From Proales similis (lineage: Eukaryota > Rotifera > Eurotatoria > Ploima > Proalidae), in contig JAGVRJ010000011.1 of assembly GCA_019059635.1 (NCBI GenBank), positions 1,054,001-1,118,000 on the forward strand: a DNA stretch of 64,000 nt, written 5' to 3'. Positions 1 through 13,522 of this stretch are shown piece after piece (positions within the stretch are counted from its first letter, which is position 1; the number at the start of each line of letters is the position of its first letter). The position numbers were made by a program, and so were the translations under genes. The notes beneath the pieces were generated by a model, which had not been told where the DNA came from, did no database searches, and saw nothing but the letters and a program-made list of their open reading frames with translations.

Positions 1-317
1 CGCCATAGCTGCTGACCTTTTCTATTCTTGCATCAAATTAGACTCGATTTGATATTGAACCAGTCAGACGGACACACACACACACACACCGATCAATCAC
101 ATACAGTCGAGCGCAATAGAGCTGTTCATTTGATGTACATCCCGTGTCGCAATCAAATTTGCTGAATAATTTATTACCGAATTAGTTTAGAATTGATAAA
201 ACTAAGCCGTCGTTCAAGTGGCCACACACACACACAAGCTATACACAAACGCGGAGCAGTACGCGGACACGTGCAAAACTAGCGCTTGAATTTCGATCTC
301 TCAGCAGCGATTCGAGC
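1..317. other. 5' flank of the first gene
   Basis: This stretch has no open frame that looks coding. It holds short CA microsatellites (near 72-89 and 222-235) and presumably the promoter and 5' UTR of the gene starting at 318. I see no clear TATA box. Confidence 0.5.
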
Positions 318-1382
318 ATGAAACTTCCCACGCTGGCGTTGGTCAGTTTGAACTCCGAGTCGAGCATACACGACTGGCAAAAGGGCCAAACTCAATTCGA
401 TTGCGGCGATGTGATCATATTCAGATTCGAGAGCGGTGCTCATCAGGTGCGCATCGTGGACCAGTTCGGAAAATTGGCCCAAGTGATCTCAATTGCGGGC
501 GGTCTCAAGTCAATACCGACGAGCATCAGCAAGATCTTTGGAGAGAAATCGTCCGATTTGCTTCGCTTGTTCGCTCGTCTTCGAGAGGAGGCGATCGATC
601 GGTATGCCATCGACCCGTTTCAGGCAATCGAGCTCGACTGGCTTGTGCATGCTCATCTAGTTCAGACGTACGCTCGTCATGTCGACTCAATGAGAGCTAG
701 AAACGTGCGTCTCTTCTATTTGCTCAATAAAACCAAAGATCCCAACAACAACAGCGGCGACGCCGACGGCCAAGGCCAGGACCAAAGTGGCCGAGAACAA
801 GACGACGACAACTTTTACGTTTGTCTGGACCAAGACTCGGCGTTGAACAGTCTGTGCGAGCAGCTGGAGCAAATGGAATCGGCTTCAGACGAGGACTTGA
901 CCGACGAGTGGTCGGACAGTCTAACTGTTGAGCAGGTGCTTGCGTCCATGTCAAGCGAAGAGCGCGATCCAGAAGTCGAAGAGTTTGCGGCTCAATTCAA
1001 AGCGGTGTATGAGAATCAGTTTTTGGACTATTTGCGGCAGTTGCGTGTCAACGACACAATCGGCGCCAGCTCGCTGCCCAGCAAAAAGTACAACAAAGAA
1101 ACGTACGAGGCAGACTCGATGAACTCGACCACTCTGCTGTTTCACTTCAGCTCGCTGGAGACCGACCCGGACGGCAACATAAATGCAGTTGTGGTCAAAA
1201 CGTTCGATCGAAGTCAAATCTGCCACTTTACGCCGCAGATCTGCAAACATTACGGTCCCTACTTCAACACGATGCTGTTTACCAGTTTGTACAACACGGG
1301 CCGCAACCAGCAGCCGGAGGCCTTGAATTTCTTCCTCGACCTTCCTGTTCATTTGTACATGCTGCTCGAAGAGCAGGAATGA
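318..1382 (+). CDS. Unrecognised single-exon protein, 354 aa
   Basis: One uninterrupted frame runs from ATG 318 to TGA 1380-1382 and gives 354 residues. I do not recognise the family. The N-terminal 130 residues are mixed hydrophobic/charged and look globular. Residues about 140-165 form a low-complexity Asn/Asp/Gln/Gly linker, followed by an acidic helical stretch and a second globular part (about 235-354) ending in LLEEQE. There is no signal peptide or clear membrane segment, so a soluble intracellular protein is likely. An AATAAA lies about 110 bp past the stop. The next gene is convergent on the opposite strand and the two 3' UTRs appear to overlap. That the ORF is a gene is supported by its length, its codon use (similar to neighbours) and the poly(A) signal. 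Its function is unknown. Confidence 0.8.
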   Translation: MKLPTLALVSLNSESSIHDWQKGQTQFDCGDVIIFRFESGAHQVRIVDQFGKLAQVISIAGGLKSIPTSISKIFGEKSSDLLRLFARLREEAIDRYAIDPFQAIELDWLVHAHLVQTYARHVDSMRARNVRLFYLLNKTKDPNNNSGDADGQGQDQSGREQDDDNFYVCLDQDSALNSLCEQLEQMESASDEDLTDEWSDSLTVEQVLASMSSEERDPEVEEFAAQFKAVYENQFLDYLRQLRVNDTIGASSLPSKKYNKETYEADSMNSTTLLFHFSSLETDPDGNINAVVVKTFDRSQICHFTPQICKHYGPYFNTMLFTSLYNTGRNQQPEALNFFLDLPVHLYMLLEEQE

Positions 1383-1427
1383 GCCAGCGAGCGAGCTTTT
1401 TTGTTCTTTTTTTTTTGCATTTCTTCG

Positions 1428-1433
1428 TTTATT
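1428..1433 (-). terminator. Poly(A) signal AATAAA (minus strand) of the ANKRD42-like gene
   Basis: The plus strand reads TTTATT, which is AATAAA on the minus strand, about 115 bp past the stop of the ankyrin/EF-hand gene. It lies upstream of the plus-strand signal at 1495, so the two convergent mRNAs should overlap. Confidence 0.55.
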
Positions 1434-1494
1434 CCAAATTGTTCCCTCATCCTGTTGCTTCTCGTTTCTTATTTGGTTTAAAGCGATTGACGGA

Positions 1495-1500
1495 AATAAA
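1495..1500 (+). terminator. Poly(A) signal AATAAA of the first gene
   Basis: AATAAA lies 113 bp after the stop codon of the 354-aa gene, at a normal distance for a 3' UTR. Confidence 0.6.
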
Positions 1501-1548
1501 AGGCGAAACGAAGACGCTGGATTCGGTCTCCAAGTCGGCTGCCACACA

Positions 1549-4628
<3,080 letters not shown>

Positions 4629-5143
4629 TTGACACAATCGTAATTATTCTTGTCCAAAATGCCGGCTGTTGCTTTGTCTTCTCTTTTAAAAATTCTTTTC
4701 GATCGTATTATAATTAGAATTGGTATTTATTTGGCCAAGCAGGGCCTGCGTTGCCATGGTTACGCACGCCGACGACTGCGAAATCTTCACATGACGACTT
4801 TTTCAAACCAATTTGTTAAGGTTCAATTTAGGTCCAGTCAGCGGGCGAATAATTACAGCCGAATAACCTTAGTCGTAAAGGGCGTTTAAATTGTTAAGCT
4901 GAACATTCGAAGATTGAAAATAAAAAGCAAAATTAAAGAAATCGCTCGTTGGGCAGATGTTGGGCGCGAGTTGAATTGCGAAATGATGACCGACGACTTG
5001 ACGGCCAGAGGAGACGAACTTTGAGTTAAATTTGCTACTTGATCAAGACGTCATGTCTGATCTGTACGGACTGCAGGCATGCACGCATACGCTCGCACGA
5101 CAGTTAAAACAGCGGACGGACCACAATTGAGATCGAAAAGAAA
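4629..5143. other. Shared divergent promoter region, ANKRD42-like / TMEM256
   Basis: About 515 bp separate two divergent start codons. I see no coding exon; both promoters and 5' UTRs must lie here. Confidence 0.5.
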
Positions 5144-5791
5144 ATGTCAGATTTGCTAAACAGATTCGTAACCAATCCGATCAAGTCTCTGGGCTCTTAT
5201 TTCATTCATTCGTCAGCGAAGAGTCCGCAAACAGGAGGCAAAAGCAATGGCAACGGTACAGCCCTTTCAGCAGACAAGGCAATTGCAGGCGAACTGGGCA
5301 AACTTCCCGTATTCGGCTACCGGAATCTGCCGTCCAGTTCAAAGCTGTTTCTGCGATTCGCCGCCATCTCCGGCCTGACCGCTGTGGTCATGAGCGCCTA
5401 CGGAAGCCACGGTAGCTGCCCTCCTTCATCCACCTCCTCCTCGATTCTGACTTTTTAAAAATCGGCAAAGTGTTCAAGAAGAAGAGCACCACGAGCAACG
5501 AACTCAGAGAGCTCTACTTCACTGCTCAGTACTACCATCTTGTGCATTCGGTGGCCGTTCTAAGCGTGCCACTGCTCAAGCATCCCAGAATCGTAAGCGA
5601 GCTTGTTTTGGACGCGATCGGACCAATATTCTAGCTTTTGTTCACAGACCGGCTCGCTTTGGCTCGGCGGAATGGCGCTCTTCTGCGGCACCATGTACTA
5701 TCACGCGTTGACAGCGGACTCGCGCTTCAGATACTTGACCCCGTACGGTGGCTTTTGTCTAATTGCCGGATGGCTGAGCATCCTTTTCTAA
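5144..5791 (+). CDS. TMEM256: TMEM256 homologue (DUF423 membrane protein)
   Basis: Three exons (5144-5411, 5471-5592, 5648-5791) give 177 aa. The C-terminal 110 residues match the TMEM256/DUF423 family: a first membrane helix with SAYGSHG (family AxGAHG), a YYHLVHSVA segment (family HHFLHSLAL), GTMYYHALT and a final PYGGFCLIAGWLSI helix. The four hydrophobic segments fit a small multi-pass membrane protein. The family has no firmly assigned biochemical activity; human TMEM256 has been found in membrane fractions. The N-terminal extension of about 70 residues is longer than in the human protein (113 aa) and is polar, possibly a targeting sequence. Introns are 59 and 55 bp. The gene lies about 260 bp upstream of MED25 on the same strand. 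Confidence 0.93.
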
Positions 5792-6049
5792 ACAACGTTC
5801 AATCGACTCCGACTCGTGCCTGCGTCCTCTTGTTTCCTGACTCTACTTTAGCCAATCAATTAAAAGCGATCGCGATAAATTAGTTTTGAATAACAATAAT
5901 AACTCTAAAAAACCCGACCAAAATGGCAACGACTTCTGTGTGTGCGTGTGTGTTTGAGTTACTTGAGTGAATAGAGCAAAAGCCGGGCGATTGGCTGCCA
6001 GGCGAAATCAGAACCGAACCTGCAGAATGTGACTTTTGAAAAAGAAGAA

Positions 6050-9000
6050 ATGACCGTCACTGAGGAGGGCGCTATTGACTTGCTGTTCGTCATCGAGTCA
6101 ACCGCTCTGATCGGCGCCTGCTATGAAACTCTAATCGAATCCTACATTCGACCAATAATCAAGTAATCGCATGAGACCAGGCACCATCTGGCCCCTTAGA
6201 TAATTGTGTTGTTTGTTTGAAAGAAACTTCCTCAAAACGACGGTCAGCGACGAGCTCGGCATCGCCTTGGACGTGAGTTTTGCCTCAATTTTCCAATTTC
6301 TGCCACAAAAAAAAAGTTCAACTCGTCCTTCGTTCAGCCCAAAGGCCTCATTCTCGGCGCTGTGTTTTATAACGGAATCGACTGCCTGCCGTCGGCCATG
6401 TGTGAAATAATTCATCCGACCTCGCATGCCAAGCGCTTTATCGAGCAGCTCGAACGTTTCAGCGGGTAATCAACGATGCTGGTCTGTGCGCTGACCGGCT
6501 TAATTTTGTTGGAAAAGATTTTGCGGCGGTCTCAACTATCCAAAGGTGCACATGGCCGAGGGAATGGCACTCGCTCTGGACACGTTCGAGTATTTGCAAG
6601 AACTGAGAAATTCACCGCCCGGGTAGCTGAAGTGGTTTTTTGGCTGCCAACATAAAAGTGAGACACTTTTGGCTTTTTAAGCGAAGAAACAACGAACGCC
6701 ACGCGGCACCTGGTCCTCATTTCGTCGCAGCGCCCGTACGAAGATCTGCCCGTCTGGGAGTCGAGCAATTACCGAAGTCTGAAAATAGACGAAATGGTGC
6801 AAAGCCTTCAGAAGGTTCCTTTCTTTCAATTACTCTGCCCAGACGCAATTTGCTGAGCGGCTCTGTGTTTCCAAGATGCAAGTGAATGTGTCAATTGTCG
6901 CGCCCTACTTCTCAATCGAGTTTCTCCGTCTCTACGAAAAAGCCAATCAGGACAGCGGCGAGTTTCGAATCGACAAGAGGCAAAACCACGCATTTCTGGT
7001 GCTCGTTCATCCTTCCATTGAGCTGTTGGGTAAGTCAAGCAGATTGCCATCATCAAATTTGAGCTCTCAAAACCAACAAATTCTGTTTTAGATGTTGAAA
7101 CTGAACTCCGGCTCAAACAAGAGCAGGCGAATGTGAGTTTCACTTTTGTCCACATTTTCGAGCCATGTTTCACTTTGCCTTCCCAAGCAGATGTCAATCG
7201 AAGCGGCCCCTGCATCAGCCAGTAAGCGATCTCGTTCAGTTGCTGCGCCTCAAAAACTCAATTCTCTCAATTGATTATTTGCAGAAGCTGAAAAAGTTGC
7301 CGATTCGACTCCGGTTCAGGTGGTTTCAGCAACTGCGGCACCAGCCGCAACAGCCGTGTCTGGCCAAACGACTCAGATGGTTCAACAGAGCGCGGCTCCG
7401 GCGGATACAATTCCAAATCAGGGCCAATTCGTCCAACAGCCGGCTCAGCCTGCAGCTCAATACAAACCAATACAGCCGAACATACAACCAGTGTCGGAGC
7501 CTACCGCATTGAATCCTCAAGGAGGCCAGATACCGAGCATGCAGCAGCAAGTTTTGAGTCAGCAGCAGACGGCTCCCATGCAGCAGCAGCAGATGGTTCA
7601 CCAACCGATGCAACAGCATCAGCAGCCGATTCAGCAACAACAAATGCAGCAACCGCAACCGCAAATGCAGCAGCAGCAACCAATTCAGCAGCAGCCGATC
7701 CAGCAGCAGCCAGTTCAGCAGCAGCAGCAACAACAGCCAGGCCAGCAAATGCAGCAGCAAATGGTTGTCAGTGGTCAGCCAATCCAAGCGGGCCAGATTC
7801 GACCAAATGTGAAACCGATTGCGCCTCAGCCAATGCCAAACCTGCGTCCCATCCAGCCAAACACTCAGCAAATGGTCAGTCAAACTCAGCCAATTCAAAT
7901 TGCCTCCAACCAGGGCAATGTCCAGATGCACTACGCTCAAGGTTTCTTATACATTCTGCCATTCTGATGTGTCTATTTGACGAACGAACAGGTCCAGGCC
8001 AACAGCAGCAGCAGCAACAACAACAACAGGCCAACTATAATATGCAGGGACAAGGAGGACCACAGCAGCAACAGCCGCAGCATTTCCAGACCAACATGCA
8101 GCCTCAGACAGTGCAGCAAATTCAGAAGCAAGTGCAGCCTCCGCAAGTTCAGGCAACACCTCAGCAACAACAGCAGCAGCAGCAGCCGCAGCAGCAACAG
8201 CAAGTTGCTCGCCAGACCCGGCTCTGGATGGGACAGCTTGAATGGACTGAAAAAGACCGCAATGACCCGAACAAGAAAGTGGCCAAGAGTGTCAAGGGTG
8301 CTCTCATCACTTTGAACGTTCTGGACAAGATGAGCAATCAGCTCGTGCCCGATATTCCACCGGCTCTGTTTCAGAACTGGCCGGCCAAGATTAGCCTGCA
8401 GCTCTTGTCAAGGCAGCTGCTTGACATTCTCAGTCAAAGCCTCACTCAGCCCGTGCGAACTTTGTATCTGATAAGCGAAAAAAACAATCTCGAGGTTAAA
8501 AACGCCCTCTCAGTTGGAGTAAGTTGAAACGGCGACCGTTGATTGAAATCGGCTGTGAAATGTGTTTCGGAAAAGGGCGCGCTGATTCGACTTACAGACG
8601 AGCACGAGATCAAGGTCATGCTTGTATCTATCCAGGGCAATGATGTAGTGTGTCGAATACCCGGCGATCAGAACAAGGTCCTCAACTCGCTGAATCAAAT
8701 CATCCAACGCCAAAGACAGCAACAGCAGCAAATGGTGAGTAGATGCCTCCTTGTCTTGATGATGAGCTCTTTTCTAAAGAAACCAAATTTCGACGCCGCC
8801 AACAGATGCAGCAATCTCAGCACCAACAACAACAACAGCAGCAGCAGCAACAACAAATGGCCAGTCAGAACATGCCGCAAGGATCGATGATGGGCCAAGC
8901 GATGCAGCAACATGCACAACAGCATCAACAAGTGACTCAGCCCCACCAGCAACAGCAGCAGATGATGCAATCACAGCAATCACAAATGATGATGCACCAG

Positions 9001-9252
9001 CAACAGCAGCATCCTTCCGCTCAAGGAGCAATCCATTTGAATCAAATGAACGAGACCAAAGACTTGCGCAATCTGCTAATGCAGCAGCAGCAGCCCTCTA
9101 TGAACATGCCGCCCGGACAGCATCAAATGCAGCAGCAGCAACAGGCTCCGCATCAGCAGACACATTTCATAAACAATCCGCAAGTGGACCGGCAACAGCA
9201 GCAGCAGCAGCCCAAACCAAACTATCAATACGGCTATGACGGCTTTAAATGA
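6050..9252 (+). CDS. MED25: Mediator complex subunit 25 (MED25)
   Basis: Twelve exons (6050-6162, 6224-6272, 6338-6465, 6518-6622, 6682-6814, 6843-7029, 7092-7132, 7191-7221, 7285-7941, 7992-8518, 8576-8734, 8806-9252) give 858 aa. Residues 1 to about 235 form the von Willebrand A-like domain that anchors MED25 to Mediator (LLFVIEST at the start, HLVLISSQRPYED, VNVSIVAPY). A long Gln/Pro-rich linker follows (polyQ from CAG/CAA runs). The activator-interacting ACID/PTOV domain starts at RLWMGQLEW (about residue 535) and ends near NQIIQRQRQ. The tail is again Gln-rich and carries one LxxLL box, DLRNLLM (LRNLL at 9064-9078), the nuclear-receptor-type motif also found in the human tail. The role is to bridge transcription activators to Mediator and Pol II in the nucleus. 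An AATAAA follows at 9329. Confidence 0.96.
7543..9222 (+). repeat. CAG/CAA-rich (polyglutamine) coding tracts in MED25
   Basis: Clusters of interrupted CAG/CAA codons occur at about 7543-7765, 7992-8210, 8700-8860 and 8890-9222. They encode Gln runs broken by Met, Pro and Ala. The antisense strand shows long Leu-rich open frames here that are only shadows of the repeats. Confidence 0.85.
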
Positions 9253-11048
9253 ACGGCGTCCTTGCTTGGCATCCGATGCACTTGAAATTAGAAATGCAAA
9301 CACACACAAACTCGATTTTCTAACAAATAATAAAAATAACGCAAGTGTCGACGAGTACAAGTTGAGTTGTTAATCAAATCGAGGCGGCGAGAGTAATTCA
9401 GCGGAGAGTAAACGACCAAAGGCTAATGAGAGTGATTGAGTGTGTGTGATTGAGTGTGTGTGTGTGTGTGTGTGTGGCTGAGAGAGGTGCCCAATTAGGC
9501 CAAGCCAGAGGTGAAGCGGATAACTTAGAGCCGAGCGGGCAGGCAGGCAGACCCAATTGAAGCCACTAAAAGCGTTCGCTTGTGGGCTCCGATCGGGAAA
9601 ATATTCGCTCACTCGATTAGTCCACGTGTGCAGCCTTCGCTTTTTTCATTTCATTTTCCTGACGCATTATTTGCCTCCTTGGCAAAGTCTCCATTGTGTG
9701 TGTGTGTGCTTTGCATTACTTGTTCGTTTTGACTTGGTCGTTGTTTTCGCAATTAAAGCAAATTTCCATTCAAACGCCTTCTTCGTATGGCCATGATCGT
9801 CTTTTTTTTTTCCTCGTTTCCTTCATTCTGCTTTAGTTTATTGTCCAAAGCAATCAAAAGCCATTTTAAACAAACCGATAATGCTCAAACCACACGCTCA
9901 TCACAAAAAAAAGCATTCATTGACACTCACACACGCGAGCGCATGTAGAATAAGGCACTCGTGTTTTTTTTTCAGACCGTACTAGAGCAGAGGGCTGACT
10001 GGCTGGCTGAAAAAGGAAGAGCCCCTGAGTGAGTGAAGTAGATCGGGCGCAAATGTAAATCTTCATCTTCCTAGTTGCCTCATTTAAATTCGTTAATTAA
10101 AGAGAAATTTGAATTGGAACGAACGCAGCCACAATGTCGGCCTCGTTCTCAATGTCTGTGAATGGATGCGTTGCAAAAGAGGCAGCAAGAGCGAGAAAGT
10201 GAAGTGGCGTTTGGATGGAATTAGTCGACACGTAAACTTGACGCATCATTGTCACGCGGCCGAATGCGTCACTTGAGACAAGTTCTTAGATGCCAAAGCT
10301 CGAATGATTAAGCGACTGCCAAAGGTGCCAATTTGCTCTTTAAATGAATATATATGCAAGAGATGTGGGCTTGAATTAAAGACGATCATTGTTGCATGTT
10401 CGCTGCCGGAGAAGAGTGTAATTGAGAGCGGCGCACTTGGGTGTGTGCATCGAGAAATGTTTTAAACTCTCAGACACGATTGGCAGGCAATACGAGCGAC
10501 TGTCACCTGAATATAACGCATGACGAGCAAAGGCGACCACCACAATTTAGTTCTTAATAGCGGAAACGAGCGTTTCTTGTTTGCTCTCGAGAATCCGGTC
10601 TGTTCGTCGTCGTCGTGCACCTTTGTGTGTGTGTTTTAATTTTCAGTGTGTTTAATCTTGATCGTAACCAATAGCGCAGAATGAAGAAAAACTACAGCCA
10701 GATGAGGAGAGGGGAATTAGTAGCGCTCAAATATTTAAACACAAACTAAAGAAGGGCGAAGTTTATTCTCAAGAGAAGCGCACTAAAGAAAGTGCCAGGG
10801 ACGAGGACGCGGAGGAGGAGAGGGGTGAACTGGAGGTCGGCTTGAGGTCTGGGATCTGGCACCTTGTCGAGTTTATCTAGGCTTTCATTTCACTTAGAGT
10901 CGAGGCGCATTCTTATGTTTTCCCTATTTTTAGCCACTGAAGCAGATACGCAGAGTAGCTGAGGCAGCTGGGCCAAACAACGCGCACCTTGAGATTGAAA
11001 TTTCTCACAAAAAAGGAGCACAACGCTGCCGAACGAGTTTCATTCTGA
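9253..11048. other. Gene-poor 1.8 kb: MED25 3' UTR and flank of the Ser-rich gene
   Basis: The MED25 poly(A) signal AATAAA is at 9329-9334. Beyond it I see only simple repeats (TG run at 9453-9476), AT-rich pieces and A-runs, and no frame that looks coding. The last few hundred bases should include the promoter of the gene at 11049. Confidence 0.5.
9453..9476. repeat. (TG)n microsatellite
   Basis: A dinucleotide TG run, preceded by a shorter imperfect run. Confidence 0.9.
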
Positions 11049-12616
11049 ATGTTAAACTCGCATCATTTTGCTGCTGCCACCTATCCTCTAGCCGGCGGCG
11101 AACAGGGTCTTCGCCTCTTGCCGAGCAAATACGCACTTCCTCTGAACGGAGCCAGCCTAAATCGGGAAAGGTAAATATTTTAAATGTGTGCCTGTCCTCA
11201 TGGTAGAGTGAATGCGCGCCGGCCTGAAGCCCCTCATAACCAACAGCATCAACCAAAGCGAGCAGCTTGGCTGGCACTGCATCGATTCTGCTTCATTTGA
11301 CAACGCAATCATTCGATCCCTTTCACTTGTTCTTTATTTTTAACTGAATAAATATTTTTGCAAGAAATGGCGGCAAAAGTCGCTCAACGAGCGGCTCCAC
11401 AACGTCAAGTAGCAAGCTCAGTAATCTCACAACGCAGAAGGGCGCCCTCAAGTCGAGCAGAGCCGTGAATCAAGCGCTTACAATGCGAACTGGAACGCAG
11501 CTGCCATCGCCCCAACTCAACCAGCTTGTTCTCAACTTGGCCTCGAACAAGTTGGACTCGAGAGCTGCGGGCAAGAGTGACACCCCGCGTTCGAGTAATA
11601 GCAAAAGCTCGGCACTGAGCAATGCGACCAAAATCAACCTAGAGCAGTTCAACGACCGGCTCACTGCGCGCTCAATATTCACTTCTCCGGCCAAAGCTGC
11701 CAATTCAAACAAAAAGCCTCCAGTTAGTACGTGCTCCACGTGTAGTCAAGAAAATTCTATTGAAGCTGGACCTGAGTCGGTCGACGAGCCTGCAGCGTCA
11801 GATTTCAGCGTCGATAGTCTAATCCTGATCAATCCACGAGGTCGGGCCAAAGTGCCGGCCGAGCCAGTTTCAATGAAATCGAATGAAACCGGCGTGGAGA
11901 GGATTCGGCTGCTGCAGACTAGTCGACCGGTCAGAAGCAACAATCCACAATTCTACTCAAGCATTGACGGAGTCAGTCTCTTGCAGGCAGAGGAGAACTC
12001 GGTCGTCGAGCGAAGTAGGAGAAAACTAAGCAGCATCGAGCGAATGAGCAAGCAAGCGGAGGTGAATTCGTTCATTGCCGCTTATCTCAGCTCAGATCAG
12101 TGCAGCAGCAGTGAGATGAGAGGAAAGCACTTTATGCCGAGTTGCAACCTGCGCGATTTGACCGGAGAGAGCGGCAAGATTCGTGCGCCTCTAAACGACC
12201 GCACAATAAAGCGAATAAAAAAGCTGCTCAAACTGGACGAGCTGGTCAGGGAGGTGCCCGTTCGGGAGCACAGTCCCGTACGGGGAGTTCGAAAAACGGC
12301 ACAGCTCGAGCCGCCACCGTCGCATTTGCCGCGCATTTATTCAAGCAAAAATCTCTTAATCAAATCGGCCAAGTCTTATGGCTCATGTCAGACAACGACA
12401 AACAGCTCATGGTCGGCCAACAGCCGATCGTCATCGAAGAATGAAGACGACACGACGTTCGGCTCAAACGAGCGCCTGATTGTGCAGCCGCCGAGCACTC
12501 CGCTCGATAGCTGCGAGGGGCTCGACTGCTGCATCATGTGCCAAAGGAGCGCATTGCTTCGCCAAAGCAACTATTCGCTGAGACCAGGGTCTTTCCCTGC
12601 TCTAGACCCGATCTAG
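11049..12616 (+). CDS. Unrecognised Ser-rich protein, 457 aa
   Basis: The second exon is open far upstream of any ATG. Its frame continues back to an acceptor TTTTTGCAAG at 11364, and a first exon 11049-11170 with ATG 11049 and donor AAAG|GTAAAT joins in exact phase. Exons 11049-11170 and 11365-12616 give 457 aa. The protein is rich in Ser, Arg, Asn and Leu and mostly looks disordered. It has basic patches (RTIKRIKKLLK near residue 315) and two Cys pairs (CSTCS near 155 and CCIMC near 435) that could bind metal or form a small fold. I recognise no family. There is no signal peptide or membrane segment. The 194-bp intron is longer than most here. The start codon is the least certain part, since an additional 5' exon is possible. 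Confidence 0.65.
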
Positions 12617-13522
12617 GCACGTCTGACGCACCCGGCGCACACGTGCACACCTTTCGAACAATTTTTATTCATTTTCCTTTTTTTAATTCGTTCGTCGCCT
12701 GTTTATTGCGATCGCTTATTCGTTTTGATTTTTGACTCAAATTGCGAACCTTTTCTTCTGCCTGACAACAACTGCTGAAGGGTTCTATTTTTAGATAAAA
12801 ATGCAGAAAGGTTCTAAACTTTAAAATATTTTGAAATTATGCGCGTGCCGGTCTGGCGCCCGCGGAGGAGGGAGAAACAAGGGGAAAAGAGGAAGAAGGC
12901 GCGATTGGCATGTTGAATTTGCTTTGTTTGCTTAATTAACTTCAAAATGGTCAGTTTTCTCTACTCCCTTGCAAGACAGTCGAACGCCAGACGCCATTCG
13001 ACAGGTTATTTTCGGCGTGCGCCTTGAACGCAGCCTTCAAGGCAGCATAGATTATGCGTGCAGCACATTAGACTGTGCACAGTCGACGAGTAGTAAACGG
13101 CGAGCCACATTTAGCAATCCTAATCAGCAACTTATTATGAGAATTGAACGATTGAATGTAGAGTTAGGGCGTGTCTATAGACGAAATATAGCGCTCTTTT
13201 CTACCGCGCTCCTTTCTTTCTTCTTGGTTTCTTAACGAAGCATCTTAGCGGCTATAGACCGTTGTGGGCACGCTAGCAGATCAATCGACTCTATCTACAG
13301 AGGGCGATCATATCAGGCCCAGGCAGCAGTTGAATCTTTCTCTCAGTCAGTCGCTCTCTCTCTCTCTCTCTCAGTCTCTTGGAGTTTAAATTGTTTGGTA
13401 CTCTGCGTGAGTTGTCCTGAAATGCGCAATTCATTCAAATTTTAAAAATCGAATTGTTGCATTCGCCTAGAAACACCAACGCAAAAGCGCAGAAGCACAA
13501 GCGAACAATTAAACCAGAAAGA
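12617..13522. other. Intergenic region upstream of PDK
   Basis: About 900 bp without a coding frame. It contains the 3' UTR of the Ser-rich gene (I find no clear AATAAA), a TTAATTAA site near 12933 and a CT repeat 150 bp before the PDK start. Confidence 0.5.
13354..13372. repeat. (CT)n tract upstream of PDK
   Basis: A pure CT/GA dinucleotide run in the presumed PDK promoter. Similar tracts recur near other genes in the window. Confidence 0.85.

Noticed and set aside
7326-7940. 204-aa Leu-rich frame on the minus strand
   Set aside because: Shadow of CAG/CAA repeats (CTG on the other strand) in MED25.
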